A stretch of DNA of 64,000 nt from Micropterix aruncella (GCA_944548615.1 OX155980.1:40239938-40303937); one strand, 5' to 3'; shown: positions 47,001 through 60,564, counted from the stretch's first letter. Program-made: numbers and translations. The notes: generated by a model not told the origin, from the sequence alone.

Positions 47001-48500
47001 GACTGTCTAGCACCCAATTTATAAATAGCGCGGATGGCTCGTTTCTGTAGTATAAATATTTTATCAGCGTCAGCAGCATGACCCCACAGCAAGATGCCAT
47101 ACGACATCAAGCTGTGAAAATAGCTGAAGTAAACCAGCCTCGCGGTGTCTATATCTGTTAAATTACGATTTTTTTTTACAGCATATGCCGCAGAACTTAG
47201 CCTGTCGGCCAATTTCTTAATGTGTGGGCCCCATTGTAGCTTTTTATCTAAAGTGATACCAAGGAATACAGTGGAATCGACCAGTTCTAGGCGCTCATTT
47301 TTTATTATAATATTTGGCCCTATTTGCTTTACGTTTGGAAGTGAGAATTTTATACATTTTGTTTTCTTTTCATTTAGTAGCAGATTGTTTGCTGTGAACC
47401 ATTCCACAACATTCGAGATAGAAACATTCACATCGTCATAATTATTTTGTTGTCTACCTACTTTGAATAGCAAAGAGGTATCATCTGCGAATAAAACTAT
47501 CTCACAATTTGGTTTTACTGTGTAAGGTAAATCATTTATATAAATAAGAAAAAGGAACGGTCCAAGTATTGAACCTTGCGGTACTCCCATGTATACTAAC
47601 GAGCCGGATGATCTCTCTCCGCGCCAACATCAACCTTCTGAACCCTATCATTTAAATAGTTTTTAAGAAGGGCTAAGGAAAAGGGGTTAAGGTGAAAAGG
47701 GGTTATACAATTTGTATGGAGAAACGATATAGATGAACTTTTTAATTCGAAACTTTGTAAGAATAAATTCTACTAAATTTAAATGGGAAAAGAAACTCTA
47801 ATAAACTTAAGGGGGAAACAAGTGTTTCATGTTTTATCAATATTCAAGACCTAAAGGGGTGAAACAGTGTATATATTTTTTCTTTTGGATAAACGACATT
47901 AGATTAACTTTTTAATTCGAAACTTTGTAAGTTTTTTCTAATAAACTATTAAGCAAATAGGTATTTTATGTTTCTTTTTAAATTCAACCCCTAAAGGGGT
48001 GAAACGGTGTTTCAAAATTTGCTTGGATAAACGACATTAGATGGACTTTTTAATTCAAAACTTTGTACGATTTTGAAACTTTGTAAGATTACTCTAATAA
48101 ACAAATAAGCAAATAGGTCTTTCGTATTTTTTAAAATTAAACCCCTAAAGGGGTGGAAAGGGGTTTCAAAGTTTGTATGGAAAAACGATATTAGATGAAC
48201 TTCGTATTTTTTTGAAATTTCACCCCTAAATGCGTAAAAAGGGGTTTTAAAGTTCTTATGGAGAAACGATATTGGATGGACTTTTTATTTTGAAACTTTG
48301 TAGGATTACTCTAATAAACAAATAATCAAATACGTCTTTCGTGTTTTTTCACAATTCAACCCCTAAAGGCGTGAAAAGGGGTTTAAAATTTGTATGGGGA
48401 AACGATATTAGATGGAATTTGTAGGAATACTCTAATAAACATTTAGGCAAATACGTATATCGTTTTTTTAATTCAACCCCTAAAGGGGCGAATAGGGGTT
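44040..48500 (+). repeat. Helitron-internal tandem repeat, about 25 units of ~135 bp
   Basis: Each unit has TTCAACCCCTAAAGGGGTGA, then TTTGTATGGA, CGATATAGATG.ACTTTTTA, TTCGAAACTTTGTAAG, ATTACTCTAATAAA and TAGGTGTTTCAT. Units start near 44060, 44208, 44335, 44469, 44609, 44742 and so on to 46480, then from about 47830 to 48475 after the LINE. CCCC-TAAA-GGGG can form a small hairpin in every unit. Confidence 0.93.
46491..47690 (-). pseudogene. 5'-truncated jockey-type LINE inside the Helitron array
   Basis: A long intact frame (47590-46664, 308 codons) encodes the last third of ORF2. It has GVPQGSILGPFLFLIYINDL, the catalytic VLFADDTSLLF, LNEKKTKCIKFS, VDSTVFLGITLDKKLQWGPH and a C-terminal region ending YYKINDYLDDKDPW. 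Upstream, NPFSLALLKNYLNDRVQKV is out of frame because of a 2-bp GA insertion near 47620. The 3' tail is a TAATCA repeat (46491-46512). Low decay makes it the youngest insertion of the stack. Confidence 0.9.
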
Positions 48501-48881
48501 TAAATGATATTAAACAAATAAGCAAATGCATGTTTCATATTTTTCTAAAATTTACCAATAAGGGGGTAGGAAGGGGTAAATAACGCTAAAAATCAAAATA
48601 GAATATGAGTCGCGCCTGACGGTTCCCGGACGCGAGAAGGCGCTAGAACCTTATTATAAATTCATCATTTGTCTCAATAACATGCGTAGCGCAAGCACCG
48701 CGACCGTCAAATGTTCACGCCTTAATTACTTAGTTGATCATCATGAAGTAAATATTGACAGGAGTACAGAGAAGGACGTTGGATACCTTTATATATCACA
48801 CGCAAAAGTTACCACTTGATTGGGAAAAAGGGATCTATCTTAACCCAAATTTAACGCGTTCGAAGCCGCGGGCAACAGCTA

Positions 48882-49878
<997 letters not shown>

Positions 49879-50302
49879 GAACTTTTGCGTGCGTGCGTAT
49901 ACGCACACACGCTCGCGGCCAGCCGCTTGTCCGCCAGGTGTTTTACAACCCAATAAAATCTTGCCTTTTATCTAAATTATCCTCAAAAGATACTGACAAA
50001 CCTTAAAAAAATAGATTCACCACTCGCTAATAAGATTATTGCCAATATACATAGATGCCATACGGGTTTCCCATATGTCAGTAACCTCATGGAACAAATC
50101 GAGAAACTTAACCATTTTATGTTTATTTGCCAAATAATCAATAATAAAATTATTATTATTTGGCAGACATAATAACTATACCGGAATATAATGAAATGTC
50201 ATGATAAAATGTAGATTTTTATTTTTGTGCTATTTACGTATTTCTGATTTAAAAAACGTCCCCCCATATAATTGTTTTACTTATGGTTTTTTTTATTGTC
50301 AG
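49879..50302. other. Sequence before furry exon C
   Basis: Includes a short piece (49935-50000) shared, inverted, with 35650-35730, then AT-rich DNA leading to the acceptor TTTTATTGTCAG. Confidence 0.45.
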
Positions 50303-50407
50303 TATTATGCGTCTGAGGCATCGCGGGCGTCTGGGCGGCGAGAGGGGCTCGGCTCAGCAGAAGCTACTGAAATGGTGCTCAATAATCTTTTCTACATTAC
50401 TGCAAAG
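50303..50407 (+). CDS. fry: Furry (fry), internal exon C
   Basis: Acceptor TTTTTTTTATTGTCAG, donor GCAAAG|GTAGGT. It is 35 codons, phase 0 at both ends: [20 protein letters not shown] and [15 protein letters not shown]. The first half is the variable linker and the second half is a signature Furry segment ([17 protein letters not shown] in relatives). It joins exons B and D without any missing residue. Confidence 0.95.
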
Positions 50408-51929
50408 GTAGGTGATAATGAACTTGGAAGAACTATTATGGCGTTTATTTCAGGTTGTTACAATAAGTATTTACGGAGATAAGTATATATTTTTAATTTG
50501 CCATCGCTCGCTTAGAGTGTGGTCGCCAAACTTGCCTTTCCCAACCTGTCATGATAGATCGCGCGAAAAGAAAATACGTTTACAAGCTCTTTTATAGAGG
50601 TACCCTCTATCAAGGAGCATGTCAACGTTTTTTCTTTTGTAACCGAGACAACGATTCGCAACTCTCTAAACATGATTTATAAATCATGTAAATATATTTA
50701 AAGAATAAAAAACACGAATGCCACTACGGAAAGTGAACTATTGTATTTATAATTATTTTTATTCCAGTTTTTTTTAATACTTGTGGTTTACTTATGTATT
50801 TATCCATATTAATACATGTATATTTCCGGAATGTACTTAATCAGGCCTTTCATTTGACACTGCACCCGATATATGTATTTATTATAATTTATGTATATTT
50901 GGACATTTAGACAAATACTTACTAAATATTTGGACAGTTAAGTGGAGATAACGTTAGGCAGTTGTGTAATAAAAGAAAAACGAAAGTCACCTTCTTTTCG
51001 TCTGTGTTTATTTCCTGTTTTAGATGTTTTAAGTAATTATATTAAAGGTGTTGTAAGTAATATATGTATGATTGTAATAAAAATAATAATATTGACTTTA
51101 TTGAACAAAATAAATATTTTTACAAATGCTAGCTTATCACACTAACGCATTTTCTGACAGCCAACCGTAATGTTGATGTGTGAGTTGTTGGGTAGTTCAG
51201 CCATAATGAAATGCCTAACTAGATATAACTAAGTACTAAACAATATAGTTATCGGTTGAATTAGATATCTTTGTTTATTTGTGGTTCACAATAATTTACA
51301 AAAAAAAAATAGCAACGCCTAAAATTAAAATGTCATAGTCAATACACTGATAAAAAATGATATGCCAAAAACTGTTGCCAGTGATCCTATTTAAATATCA
51401 CCTAACTAAGCTATAGCCTATTATAATACGGAGGTATAAATTGTTATAAATATGTGTATGAACATATATGAAAACTAAGTAACAAAAAGAACACAATACA
51501 TCGAAAGGATGTATAAACTAATAGTTATTATTGATCCTTATTATCTGGACAATCAAAGTATAATTGAAAAGATCAAATTGTTAACCATAATCATAATAAA
51601 TAAAAATGACATATTATAATTCCTTTTATATAATAAATTATAATTCCTTTTTCCATCCATAAGTATTTCAATTTGTTTTTTTTCACTTTTTATTGCAATT
51701 CCTATTTAATATTTACCTTTTTCGTGCTATTGAAATTAATTTTATTGTGTTTTATGATAGGTATTTTACAAATATTATTTGCAGACTGACAGACTGACAG
51801 ACGCATTGACATATCAATGACCTAGTTTTTAGAGTAATGATTAATTTGTACATACATTGTTTATTGCCTTAAGTTAATTCCTAACATTATTAGATACTAT
51901 TTTTTTCTCTTTTAACATATGTAGTTTGA

Positions 51930-52125
51930 AGTATGCACAAGCCACTATTTTCTTGGTACGCTTGCCTTAGTACGGGCCTAGGCCTTGTTAGGCGGCGTTG
52001 ATCTAAAGAAGGACTGGGCTGCGGTACTCTCTTTTTTGCTACTATTTACAACGGAGCCTCTAATGATATTATGTAATGTACTGTAGTTTAAAACATGCGC
52101 ATTTCTTTAAATAAATAAATAAATA
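51930..52125 (+). repeat. Probable retroelement 3' tail with AAAT run
   Basis: GC-richer block (CCTTAGTACGGGCCTAGGCC) ending in an AAATAAATAAATAAAT run at about 52107-52126, as in LINE or SINE tails. Not matched elsewhere in the window. Confidence 0.35.
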
Positions 52126-52499
52126 AAGATGTACTGATGTAAAAATGATAAATGAATTGCAGTTTGATAGTAAACAAAATATTTGTATCACAATCGAAAA
52201 AACAACATTATTTTGTATCACAACTAAGAAACGGGGGGGAGGTCGGAAAGGGTACATTATCGGTAGGGTTTTTCAATTTCCGGGACCCAGGAAAAAATGC
52301 ATTATTCGGGAATTATCGATCGGGAATTTTGCGAAATATCGAAATATGTACGCCGCCGGCCCTTTGGGAATGGCAAATTGTATCTGTAATGCGCCGTTTT
52401 CTCATGTAGTCTAGTCAAAATATCGATAAAGAGCTCTCCTTTTTACTTTTAGAAACAAATCATGTAACTTTTGGGCAACAGGTCTTTTCTCCCTATGCT

Positions 52500-52800
52500 G
52501 AATCTGAAAATGCCAGTTGCCCAAGCGAAATAACGACCCGCAGTGAGATATCCAAGATGGCCGCCAATATGGCACTGAAACCAGAAATCAGTGCTGTAAA
52601 ACCCCCTTTGAAATAGAAACGCGCCCAAAATATCAAAGTGTATGTTTTTGAGCACGGGTAATTTAAAAATATACTGTCAAAAACATGATCCGGTATTTTA
52701 AGATGGCGGCCAAGATGGCGCCAGCACCATATTTTGCCGTAAAATCGAGCGTGACGCGTCTCGATGTATGTTTTTAAATATGAGGATTTGAAAAAAATAC
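52500..52800. repeat. Two diverged ~150-bp repeat units with AAGATGGCGGCC motifs
   Basis: CCAAGATGGCCGCCAATATGG (52550) and AAGATGGCGGCCAAGATGGC (52700) each lie in a similar context, followed by TGTATGTTTTT.A. Looks like an old tandem duplication. Confidence 0.45.
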
Positions 52801-53947
52801 TTAAAAACAGTGTTGAGCTTAACTTTGATTCAAATCTTTTACAAAATGGAACAAACAAGCGACTTTTTGGTAAAAACAACTTAAAGACAACATCAAAATC
52901 TTAAATATCCATTTATCAGCCCCAATAAATCTACCCACTCTAAATAACATACACTCAATACTGAAGTACAAAAGAAATATGTAATATAAAAAGTTACTTT
53001 TAAGTAAAGCAAGTGCAAAGCGGCGCGGTGCGCGAAATAGATTTTTTTGTTTTATTTATTTATTAATTATAGCAATGCACAGTTTGCAACAAGCGTAAGA
53101 CCATTCGCAGTTAATATACTTTAACAAGGATTAATAATAAATACATCCACAGCTAGTTATGTCACTCTTATATGTGATGAACGGACCTACGCCGCCCGAA
53201 TAAAAAGGTAATTTGCTCCAGGGCAAAAAAGTAGGTCAAATGTCATACACAATTAAAGCATTTCGGCACCGCCCACGCGGCTCATTTGATGTTTCGAACC
53301 GGTGCGGTGCGCGCATGCATCACTAGAATTCGAACATGGCGACCCCTACAAAAGCAAAAAAAAAAACTAATTATAGAACTAGATTAAACGGTAAATAAAT
53401 ACAATACAATAAGAATAGGGGAACCCATATTATAGACCATACCTACTAAGTGGTTTGCTGTTAAACATTTTTCTCTGGGACCTACAGTTTCTAAGATCCA
53501 GGTGCAAACGGAGGGACAGATGGACACTCATAAGCCATTTTTTGAATAAAAACTCTAAAAGCACGAGAAGTATTACGCTAGCTGGATTGAAAATGATCGA
53601 CAAAACACTGGTTGGATTGCCATCCTGATCAAATAACACAATAAATATGTTTCCATTCCTTTATTTCTCAACAGTTTAGAAAGTTTTATTACTGAAAAAC
53701 TGCAAGTGATTCTCCTTCCCTCTTTCAATATATCCGGATCGAACTAGTTTCACAAGCAAACACACCCACCATGACCTTCGAAATGATATAGAATTTCGGA
53801 AAGAAACCCAATACCCTATAACAATAAATCTAAGTGATGTGCCCGTTTTGCATTTAATCTCACTAAAGTGAGACCAGCGCTGAACGTTAAAGTATCTTCA
53901 CTGCATATTTCCATATTAGAACTATATCTCAGAAACACCACTAGAGT

Positions 53948-54217
53948 TTATTATAAATAAGATAAAAAACGAATTTACCGAGTGAATTTTGTAGCACCCG
54001 ACGTTTTGGCGACGTTGCAGCCGCCGTTGTTTAGGGTAGACTTAAAGAGCTGTCAATCCGCTGTTCCGCGGGTAGGCCGCATACCGCTGCCGCCACTGCG
54101 TAAATTATAACGGCGGTGGGGGAGCGGGCTCGGACCGCGCGAATTTCGAAAATCCGTCACGCATACAACAATCACTGTATCCTGTATTACGTCCTTGCGT
54201 TTGACTTTCGGCGAACG
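53948..54217 (-). mobile_element. Penelope-like element, 3' fragment with target-site duplication
   Basis: Matches the right-hand part of the copy at 55467 (AAAAAACGAATTTACCG.GTGAA, CCCGACGTTT, GGGTAGACTTAAAGAGCTGT, ATAACGGCGGTGGGGG). It is bounded by an 8-bp direct repeat ACTAGAGT (53940-53947 and 54218-54225). Only the last part of the coding region remains. Confidence 0.7.
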
Positions 54218-55242
54218 ACTAGAGTCTCATATCCTGGGGTAACTGAACTAGCAATAACTGTCGCTCTTGGTGGTCCTCTACTTTTTGTAGCCAGTTTTCC
54301 GTTTCCTTTTAGACTAAAAAAAAGTTTTATGTTACTAGTCTGTCCGTCCGTCCGTCTGTCAGTTCGCCCTTGGATCTCAAAAACTATAAGAACTAGAGAA
54401 AATGGTTAACGGCAACGACTTCTTATGGTCTGATACGGGTTGTTTATTTACTTTTTAATCTATTTTTTTAGTTTGTTGAATTTTCCCTTGCTTTCGTAGT
54501 GGTCTCTATTTTCAAACGCTTTTGACGAATGCGCGCACTGCGCCCGGTTTGAAACGTTAAACGAGCCGTATGCACGGTGCCGAAGTACTTCCGTATGCAT
54601 GATGAATTGTTAAGATGAGACGACCCTTAACAAACAACGAGCAAATATAAAATTTCACATATAATTTTCATATAAATTATAGTTTAGATGAGAATAGTTA
54701 AAACCGGGATTCGTATCCGATTCACTGCCTCGTCGCAACTCCTGCGCCTATGCCTTAAACGCAATCATTTTACCAAAATAGGATTTTCATTCTGTTGGCT
54801 CCAAATGTATCGAGTTCAAGGTGCTGCAGGTACTCGGATTTTCCGCCGCTTTTTATGTTCCTTTTGACAACTGTCCAATAGCAGCATGGCGATTTTGATT
54901 GATGGCCAGGGCATCATCGTATGGCCAGGGCAAATCACATCGTCCATTATCTCGAAAGCAGTCGTAATTCGAAAAAAAAGAAATTTCCTCTTTCCTTTCT
55001 CGTGTATATAAAATATTGCTTGCTCCATAAATTGACAAAATGGCTTATCTGCAAAATGCCTTATCTGCTATACTGATATATTTGTATTGTTAAGATGAGT
55101 TTTAATAGAAAACCCTGCTGAATGTATCTCAAACTGGTGTATTCCGAATTACGTCCATTTTAGAGATCCAACTAATGGGCGTCTTTTTCAAAAGGACAGG
55201 CGTGAATAGAAAAATGCACCTGTTTGAGAAATCTATTCATGA

Positions 55243-55243
<1 letters not shown>

Positions 55244-55284
<41 letters not shown>

Positions 55285-55340
55285 CTCTTTATTCTTAAGA
55301 AAAGGCGAGCTATAATAGTAATAATAATAATAACCTTAAT
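55244..55340 (-). repeat. (TAA)n tail of a LINE
   Basis: An AAT/TAA run followed by AAAACTCTTTATTCTTAAGAAA AGGCGAG-type sequence. The same arrangement is seen at 60034-60110. On the - strand this is a LINE 3' end with a microsatellite tail. Confidence 0.6.
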
Positions 55341-55466
55341 TTATAGAAACTAGTGATGAAACGATTACGATAATTACAGACGATAAACGAACCATTGCAA
55401 TTATCAAAACAAATATGTCTTATTTCAAAGAAATCGTTTATGGATTTTATAAAATGAAGCATGTTT

Positions 55467-56243
55467 ATAAATAGGATAAAAAACGAATTTACCGCGTGAA
55501 ATTTGTAGGACCCGACGTTTCGGTGACGTTGCAGCCACCGTTGTCTAGGGTAGACTGAAGAGCTGTCAGTCCGTTGTTTTGCGGGTAGGCCGCAAACCGC
55601 TGCCGCCACTGCGTAGGTTATAACGGTGGTGGGGGGCCGGGCTCGGAGCGCGGGAATTTTGAAAATCCGTCTTGCACACAACACTCACTGTATCCTGTTT
55701 TACGTCTTTGCGTTCGGCGTTCGGCGGCGGGAACATTTTAAGAAGAGGGTTCCACGTAGAAGAGAGTTTGTAGCCGTCTTCTCTATTGAAGTTCGGAGTT
55801 CTTCTTATTTCAATTGCTTCCCGGATCATGCGTGGAAAGTAGAATTGTTCCTTGGATAGAACAATGGGATTTTGAAACTGCATCCAGTGGTTACTTCCGC
55901 TATCCAATAGATGTTCGCAGATCGCCGATTTTTCTCGCTGAACGTTTTTAACAGCTTTGATGTGTTCTGTCAGTAGCGTGGCTATGGGCCGTTTCGTTTG
56001 TCCAACGTAGGCTAGACCGCAGCTGCATTCGACTTTATACACACCCGGGGTTTGCAGTGGTATTACATCCTTTACAGGCCTCAAAAATCGAGCTATATTT
56101 TGGGTCGGCTTGAAGATCGTTTTTATATCGAATCTGTTTAGCATCTTACTTATTCGATCAGTCACGCCCTTGACTTATGGTAAGAATGCTCTTGATCTGT
56201 CCTATTTATAATGTCAAACAACCGCGATAGTCTTCGATTTTAT
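55467..56243 (-). pseudogene. Penelope-like element reduced to its GIY-YIG endonuclease
   Basis: A 777-bp insertion bounded by a 13-bp direct repeat ATGAAGCATGTTT (55454-55466, 56244-56256). The - strand frame 56165-55566 (199 codons) is open. It has LNRFDIKTIFKPTQNIARFL, then the GIY-YIG endonuclease: GVYKVECSCGLAYVGQTKRP, TEHIKAVKN, SAICEHLLDSGSNHW, FPRMIREAIEIRRTPNFNRE and GYKLSSTWNPLL. A basic tail with HHRYNLRSG follows. The reverse transcriptase is missing although both element ends are present, so it is an internal deletion. A Leu stands where the usual Arg after the YVG motif is expected, so the nuclease may be inactive. Confidence 0.85.
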
Positions 56244-56579
56244 ATGAAGCATGTTTGTAACATTTTCGTGTTACTGAAAACAACAATAGGAAGTTTTCAA
56301 AGTTATTATGTTAATTTAAATTGCAATAGATCATACTTTGATTTAAATACGAAATACGTAGATTTATAATTCAAATTGCATGTAATATTGATAAATGAAT
56401 GCGAAATTGAACGAGTTTATAACAAGTGTCCAGAATTAATGCCACTAGTGTATATTATACAGTCTATGACAGTTCCAAAAATACATTTTTTACGTTTTAT
56501 AGTTAAAATTAAAATACTAAAGATATTTATAAAATACATTTTGTAACATTGGTATTGGCTCCTTCTGAGTAGTGCTACA

Positions 56580-56890
56580 TCGCATCTCGATTTTTCGCGT
56601 GTTTCGGTGACGCGTTACCTTGAGATCGTTGGCGTGTTTCGGTGCCGCGTTGCATCGCGATCTTTTGCATGTTTTGGCGCAACAATCACAGAACGACCTC
56701 GAGAGTGTTTCGGTGTCTGTCGCTTCGATGCGCGATATTTAGCATATTTCAGTGCTGCATTGAGACGCGATTTTAATCGTATTTTGATACCGCGTCGCGT
56801 TGCGATCTTTCGCGCGTTTCGGTTGTCGCGTTGCATCGCGATCTTTCGCATGTTTTGGCGCCACATCGCGGAGCAATTTTGGGTGACGTA
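56580..56890. repeat. CG-rich minisatellite, ~35-bp degenerate unit
   Basis: Repeats of CGCGTTTCGGTG.CGCGTTGCATCGCGATCTTTC form, about eight units. Rich in CG dinucleotides within an AT-rich intron. Confidence 0.8.
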
Positions 56891-57745
56891 ATAGAATCAT
56901 TATAACATTCGGTACTTTTAACTCCAGAAATTTCTTTTGTTATTCAATGAAACGAAGATTTCGATCATTTTCAAATATCAGATATTTATAAGTGAAAAGC
57001 CACTAACAAGTCACTGTCATTGAACCCCTCAAGCAGGCGCATTTATCTTTTTGGCATTCAAATCAAAATCGAATTCATGACCTTCATTGTAAAAAGATAT
57101 CATCATTGTATGTATTAGGTTGTTTAGTGATAGTGTCGTTTTAAAGTACTTACATTAAAGTCGTCTTAAAGTACAGTAAAAAACGCATGTCTTAAACATT
57201 TGATAAAAAGTAGATACGCCTCTTTATGACATAAGGGACGATATGCTGAGGCCAACTTTCGCCATCTAAGCATGTATTCCATTGAAATACTTGCATACTT
57301 TGACACTTAATTATTGTTTAGCATTTTGTGGAATGAGGAGTTACTATTTCTGTCTAAATAACCCGAAGACATCAAGTACATCCCCTTCTATTCGGTGGGA
57401 TTGGTCCAGGACTGGGGTATATTTGAATTTGAGATATAGTGTGTGCTCTATTTTATAAATGCAGAAACATCTTTTTCCGCTTCATTTAGTCAAACATGAA
57501 TTTCAGCATAATTACTCCCCCAGCAAATAAGTGTTCACGTATCGAGGGTTTTGCGAAATTAAACCACTGAGGAGCTGAAAAAGGAGTTGAAAAAAAATTG
57601 TCCTTTCAATCACAAAATTTGATAAGGGAAAATTTTTGTCATCTCCTGAAATTTTAATTTTTTGAAAATTACTGTGTTTATTTATTTATACTTAAATTTG
57701 TTTTTTTATTATTTATGAATACAAATATGTATGGATATAAGAAAA

Positions 57746-58062
57746 ATTACAAGTAGGTTTACCTCAAAAATTTAATCGATAACTAGAGTAAAAGAAAATA
57801 AAAACGTACCGAAATGAAACAAAAATATCATAATAAAAAAAAATGAAAAATATTGATATTTGAAGAAGATTACAATGGAACTAAATAGAAACATAAGTAT
57901 TACGAGTAAGTTTACCTTAAACAAAAATAGCCTATGGCTAAATACTGTAATACATTAAAAACAAGCTGAAAAAAAAAGTACCAAAATTAAAATAGTTAAC
58001 AAGAAAAATATATAGGTATTTGAGGAAGATTACAATAGAACTAAATAGAAATTAAGTATTAC
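57746..58062. repeat. Tandem duplication, two ~155-bp units
   Basis: ATTACAAGTAGGTTTACCT...GAAGATTACAATGGAACTAA repeats as ATTACGAGTAAGTTTACCT...GAAGATTACAATAGAACTAA. Diverged and AT-rich. Confidence 0.75.
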
Positions 58063-58189
58063 GTTCGAAAATTAGATGTAGATTATTTACTAATATTTAA
58101 TATGAGTAATAAATTTATTTTACTAATATTTAATTTAAGGACAGAAATAAAATATTAGTAAAAAAACGACAACGACACTACGGCTTTAA

Positions 58190-58850
58190 GTAACCATCAG
58201 AATTCTTCAATGGCATCACAAAATTTGCTAACACATCTTGATAAGGTAAATAAATGGATGAAAAATGGTGCATTAAGGCGAGTGCTAATAATAAGTCCAC
58301 CCATGTAACATTTACACTAAGACAAGGAAACTGCCCAACGTTTAAGCTCGTCGAGGACTCAGTATCCACACAATGAAACTGCCAAATACCTTGGAATCCA
58401 TCTGGATAGAAAGCAGATCTGAAGAACACATATTGAAAAAAAACGAGACATAAGAAATCACCGTTTTAGATCACATCAATGGCTTCTAGGAAGACAATAC
58501 AAACTATTTGTCAACAATAAGATTCTTATATATAAAACTATGAGATTGAAATATGTATATATGAGTATGGACATATGAAATTGAGCTATGGGGCTTGGCT
58601 AAGAGCTCAAGTATTGAAATATTGCAAAGATTTTAAAACAATATCAAATGCACCATGGTTCACTAAAATTGATGAAGTCCACAAGTACGTGGAGATAGCT
58701 ACGGTCAAACAAGAAGTTGGACGCTTATCAAAATCCTACAAGAAAAGGCTGAGCGTACATATGAACTCGTTAGTAGTAGCCCTAAGTGAGCCAATAGAAA
58801 TCAGACGCCTCAAAAGGCAACACATCTGGGATCTGGTACCTGAGTAAGGG
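58190..58850 (+). pseudogene. Jockey/TART-like LINE C-terminal relic
   Basis: In broken frames: SQNLLTHLDKVNKWMKNGAL, NKSTHVTFTLRQGNCPTF, AKYLGIHLDRKQI (58380-58420), then HIEKKRDIRNHRF, WLLGRQYKLFVNNKILIYKT and ELWGLAKSSSIEILQRF. These form the region after the RT core of jockey-like ORF2 proteins. An open frame 58575-58847 covers the last part in another frame. No catalytic RT block remains. Confidence 0.75.
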
Positions 58851-59338
58851 ATTGACAAGGAAAGCCAAATGAGGAAATCCTTTGATGAAAGGAAATACCT
58901 CACAAGCCACTTATACGCTTATAATATCTACTCATGTTCCTTGGACTGATCGCAAGATTGTCTCAGTAATAAAAAAATAAAAAAGGAAAAATAAAAGTTT
59001 GGTCATTATAGGTCTGCCCTAACAATTGATTCAAGAGTTATTGAGTCAATTGAGAAACAATTGAAAAACAAACAATATTGAGTCGTTTATGGTATCTCCA
59101 AAAAAGTGTAAATATGGGGTCTCCTAAGCCAGCCTCTAATGATAAAAAACAATGTTAATCGAATTGTAGACAACTATTTTTTCTACAAGATAAAATCATA
59201 AAAAACAACATTTATTGAATAGATAAGACAGCTTACAAAAAAAAAGTACCCAAGTATGTATTTAATAATTATTTTTGTAGGTGCTTCCAATAGCTTTTTG
59301 CTTGTACTTGCATTTATGTTTATTTTTCTCGTCTTCAG

Positions 59339-59473
59339 TTTTCGGACTGTCACCCAAAAGAGATAGAAGAGCTGTGGTCAACCTTGTGCTCATGCTGGCC
59401 GAACAACTTGAAAGTCATCATTCGGTACCTGATGATCGTTTCTGGAATGGCCCCAAATGATTTGCTGCCTTAT
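59339..59473 (+). CDS. fry: Furry (fry), internal exon D
   Basis: Acceptor TTTTTCTCGTCTTCAG, donor CCTTAT|GTAAGT. It is 45 codons in phase 0: [40 protein letters not shown] and DLLPY. The [18 protein letters not shown] segment is diagnostic for insect Furry. Confidence 0.95.
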
Positions 59474-60564
59474 GTAAGTTAATATAATATTGATTTTTTA
59501 TTATTTTCAAATGGGTATCTGAAGTTGAATAATTTTCTTTTTGAGCACTGAGCCGGTATTATATTATAAATCCATTTTCCATAGATGCTTGGAAATATTC
59601 ACCTTTGAGCTGAAATAGTTAGAATAGTCAAAATTTTACATTGGAGCTAAACTGTTGAAAAAGTTGACGGTATATTCTACACAAGATGCGCTTCCCGGCT
59701 TTGCACAGGGAGGTTTAGTTTTTTTTTTGGATTACATGTCGATTAAAATTTTGGACGAATTCTTGGGGAAAACTTCATAATGTAATTAAGGAATACAGAT
59801 AAATGTATTGGTTAACTTATTGAGTTATGTATGTTTTTCTTGAACTTTTAATGTTTAGATGCATAATGTTTTATCTTTTGGGATGATGCATGAGATGAGC
59901 GATATATTCCAGTTTGCGGGTCATTATTGACCTCAATATTTCTTTGTTCATTCTCAAAAAGCTTTAAGATCTCTTCATTTCTGATTCTGCCAACCCAGTT
60001 TATATGCAGTACCTCCGATAGGCCCACATTTTAATAATAATAATAATAATAATAATAAAACGCTTTATTCGTATGAAAAGGCGAGGTTATTCGTACGAAA
60101 AGGCGAGGTTTCGATAGCCTCAAGTTTTCTTAACAGCATGGCCTGTAATTGTCGATCTTTCCATCCCAGTTTGAGGATACATAGCATCTTACAAATCTGG
60201 TTTTTAGGTTTAGGTTGATGTTTCTTCCGCGAATTAACTTTTCCTTCTTAAAGAATGCACTTCTGGATTTTTAAAGGGGGTCTTATCTACTTGATCATAT
60301 ACCAGTTGTGGTTCAAATTGCAGCCCAGCTATACAACGTCTTCTCCAGTCGAATTCCATAAGCTGTAGCTGTATTTATGGGTACTTTACTGACTATCATG
60401 TACTTGTTCCTTGTGTTCAACTTTAACCTATATTCGTCACATACTCTTGTAACATTGTCACTGAAGAACCGGAGTCTTTTCCGCTACTGGTAGTTAGTAC
60501 AGTATCATTTGCATATCTTATATTGTAGATTTTCATAATTGATGTACTTAAACTTTGGTCACAG
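59474..60564 (+). other. furry intron D-E (1,091 bp)
   Basis: Shortest intron seen. Contains a LINE relic on the opposite strand reaching almost to the acceptor TTTGGTCACAG. Confidence 0.85.
59930..60545 (-). pseudogene. LINE (RTE/CR1-like) ORF2 fragments inside the furry intron
   Basis: The right part (60540-60070) encodes [20 protein letters not shown], equal to the catalytic YADD block but with Asn for the first Asp, then diverged downstream blocks. After an AAT run with AAAACGCTTTATTCGTA (60033-60080) the left part (60000-59935) encodes MWAYRRYCI and then, frameshifted, INWVGRIRNEEILKLFENEQ, which belongs after the first part in the same protein. The run now separates them. Confidence 0.7.

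Larger units (their letters stand above)
50408..59338 (+). other. furry intron C-D (8,931 bp)
   Basis: Phase 0 GT-AG intron. It contains two Penelope copies, minisatellites and a LINE relic. Parts with no feature (50408-52105, 52900-53939, 54226-55240, 56892-57745, 58852-59338) are AT-rich and hold no gene I recognise. Confidence 0.85.

Noticed and set aside
44040..48500. Centromeric-type satellite array
   Set aside because: The array is contained between clear Helitron ends and is too short and diverged for a centromere.
54340..54362. Short GTCC repeat as a separate minisatellite
   Set aside because: Only about five units. Common in retroelement tails and not informative by itself.
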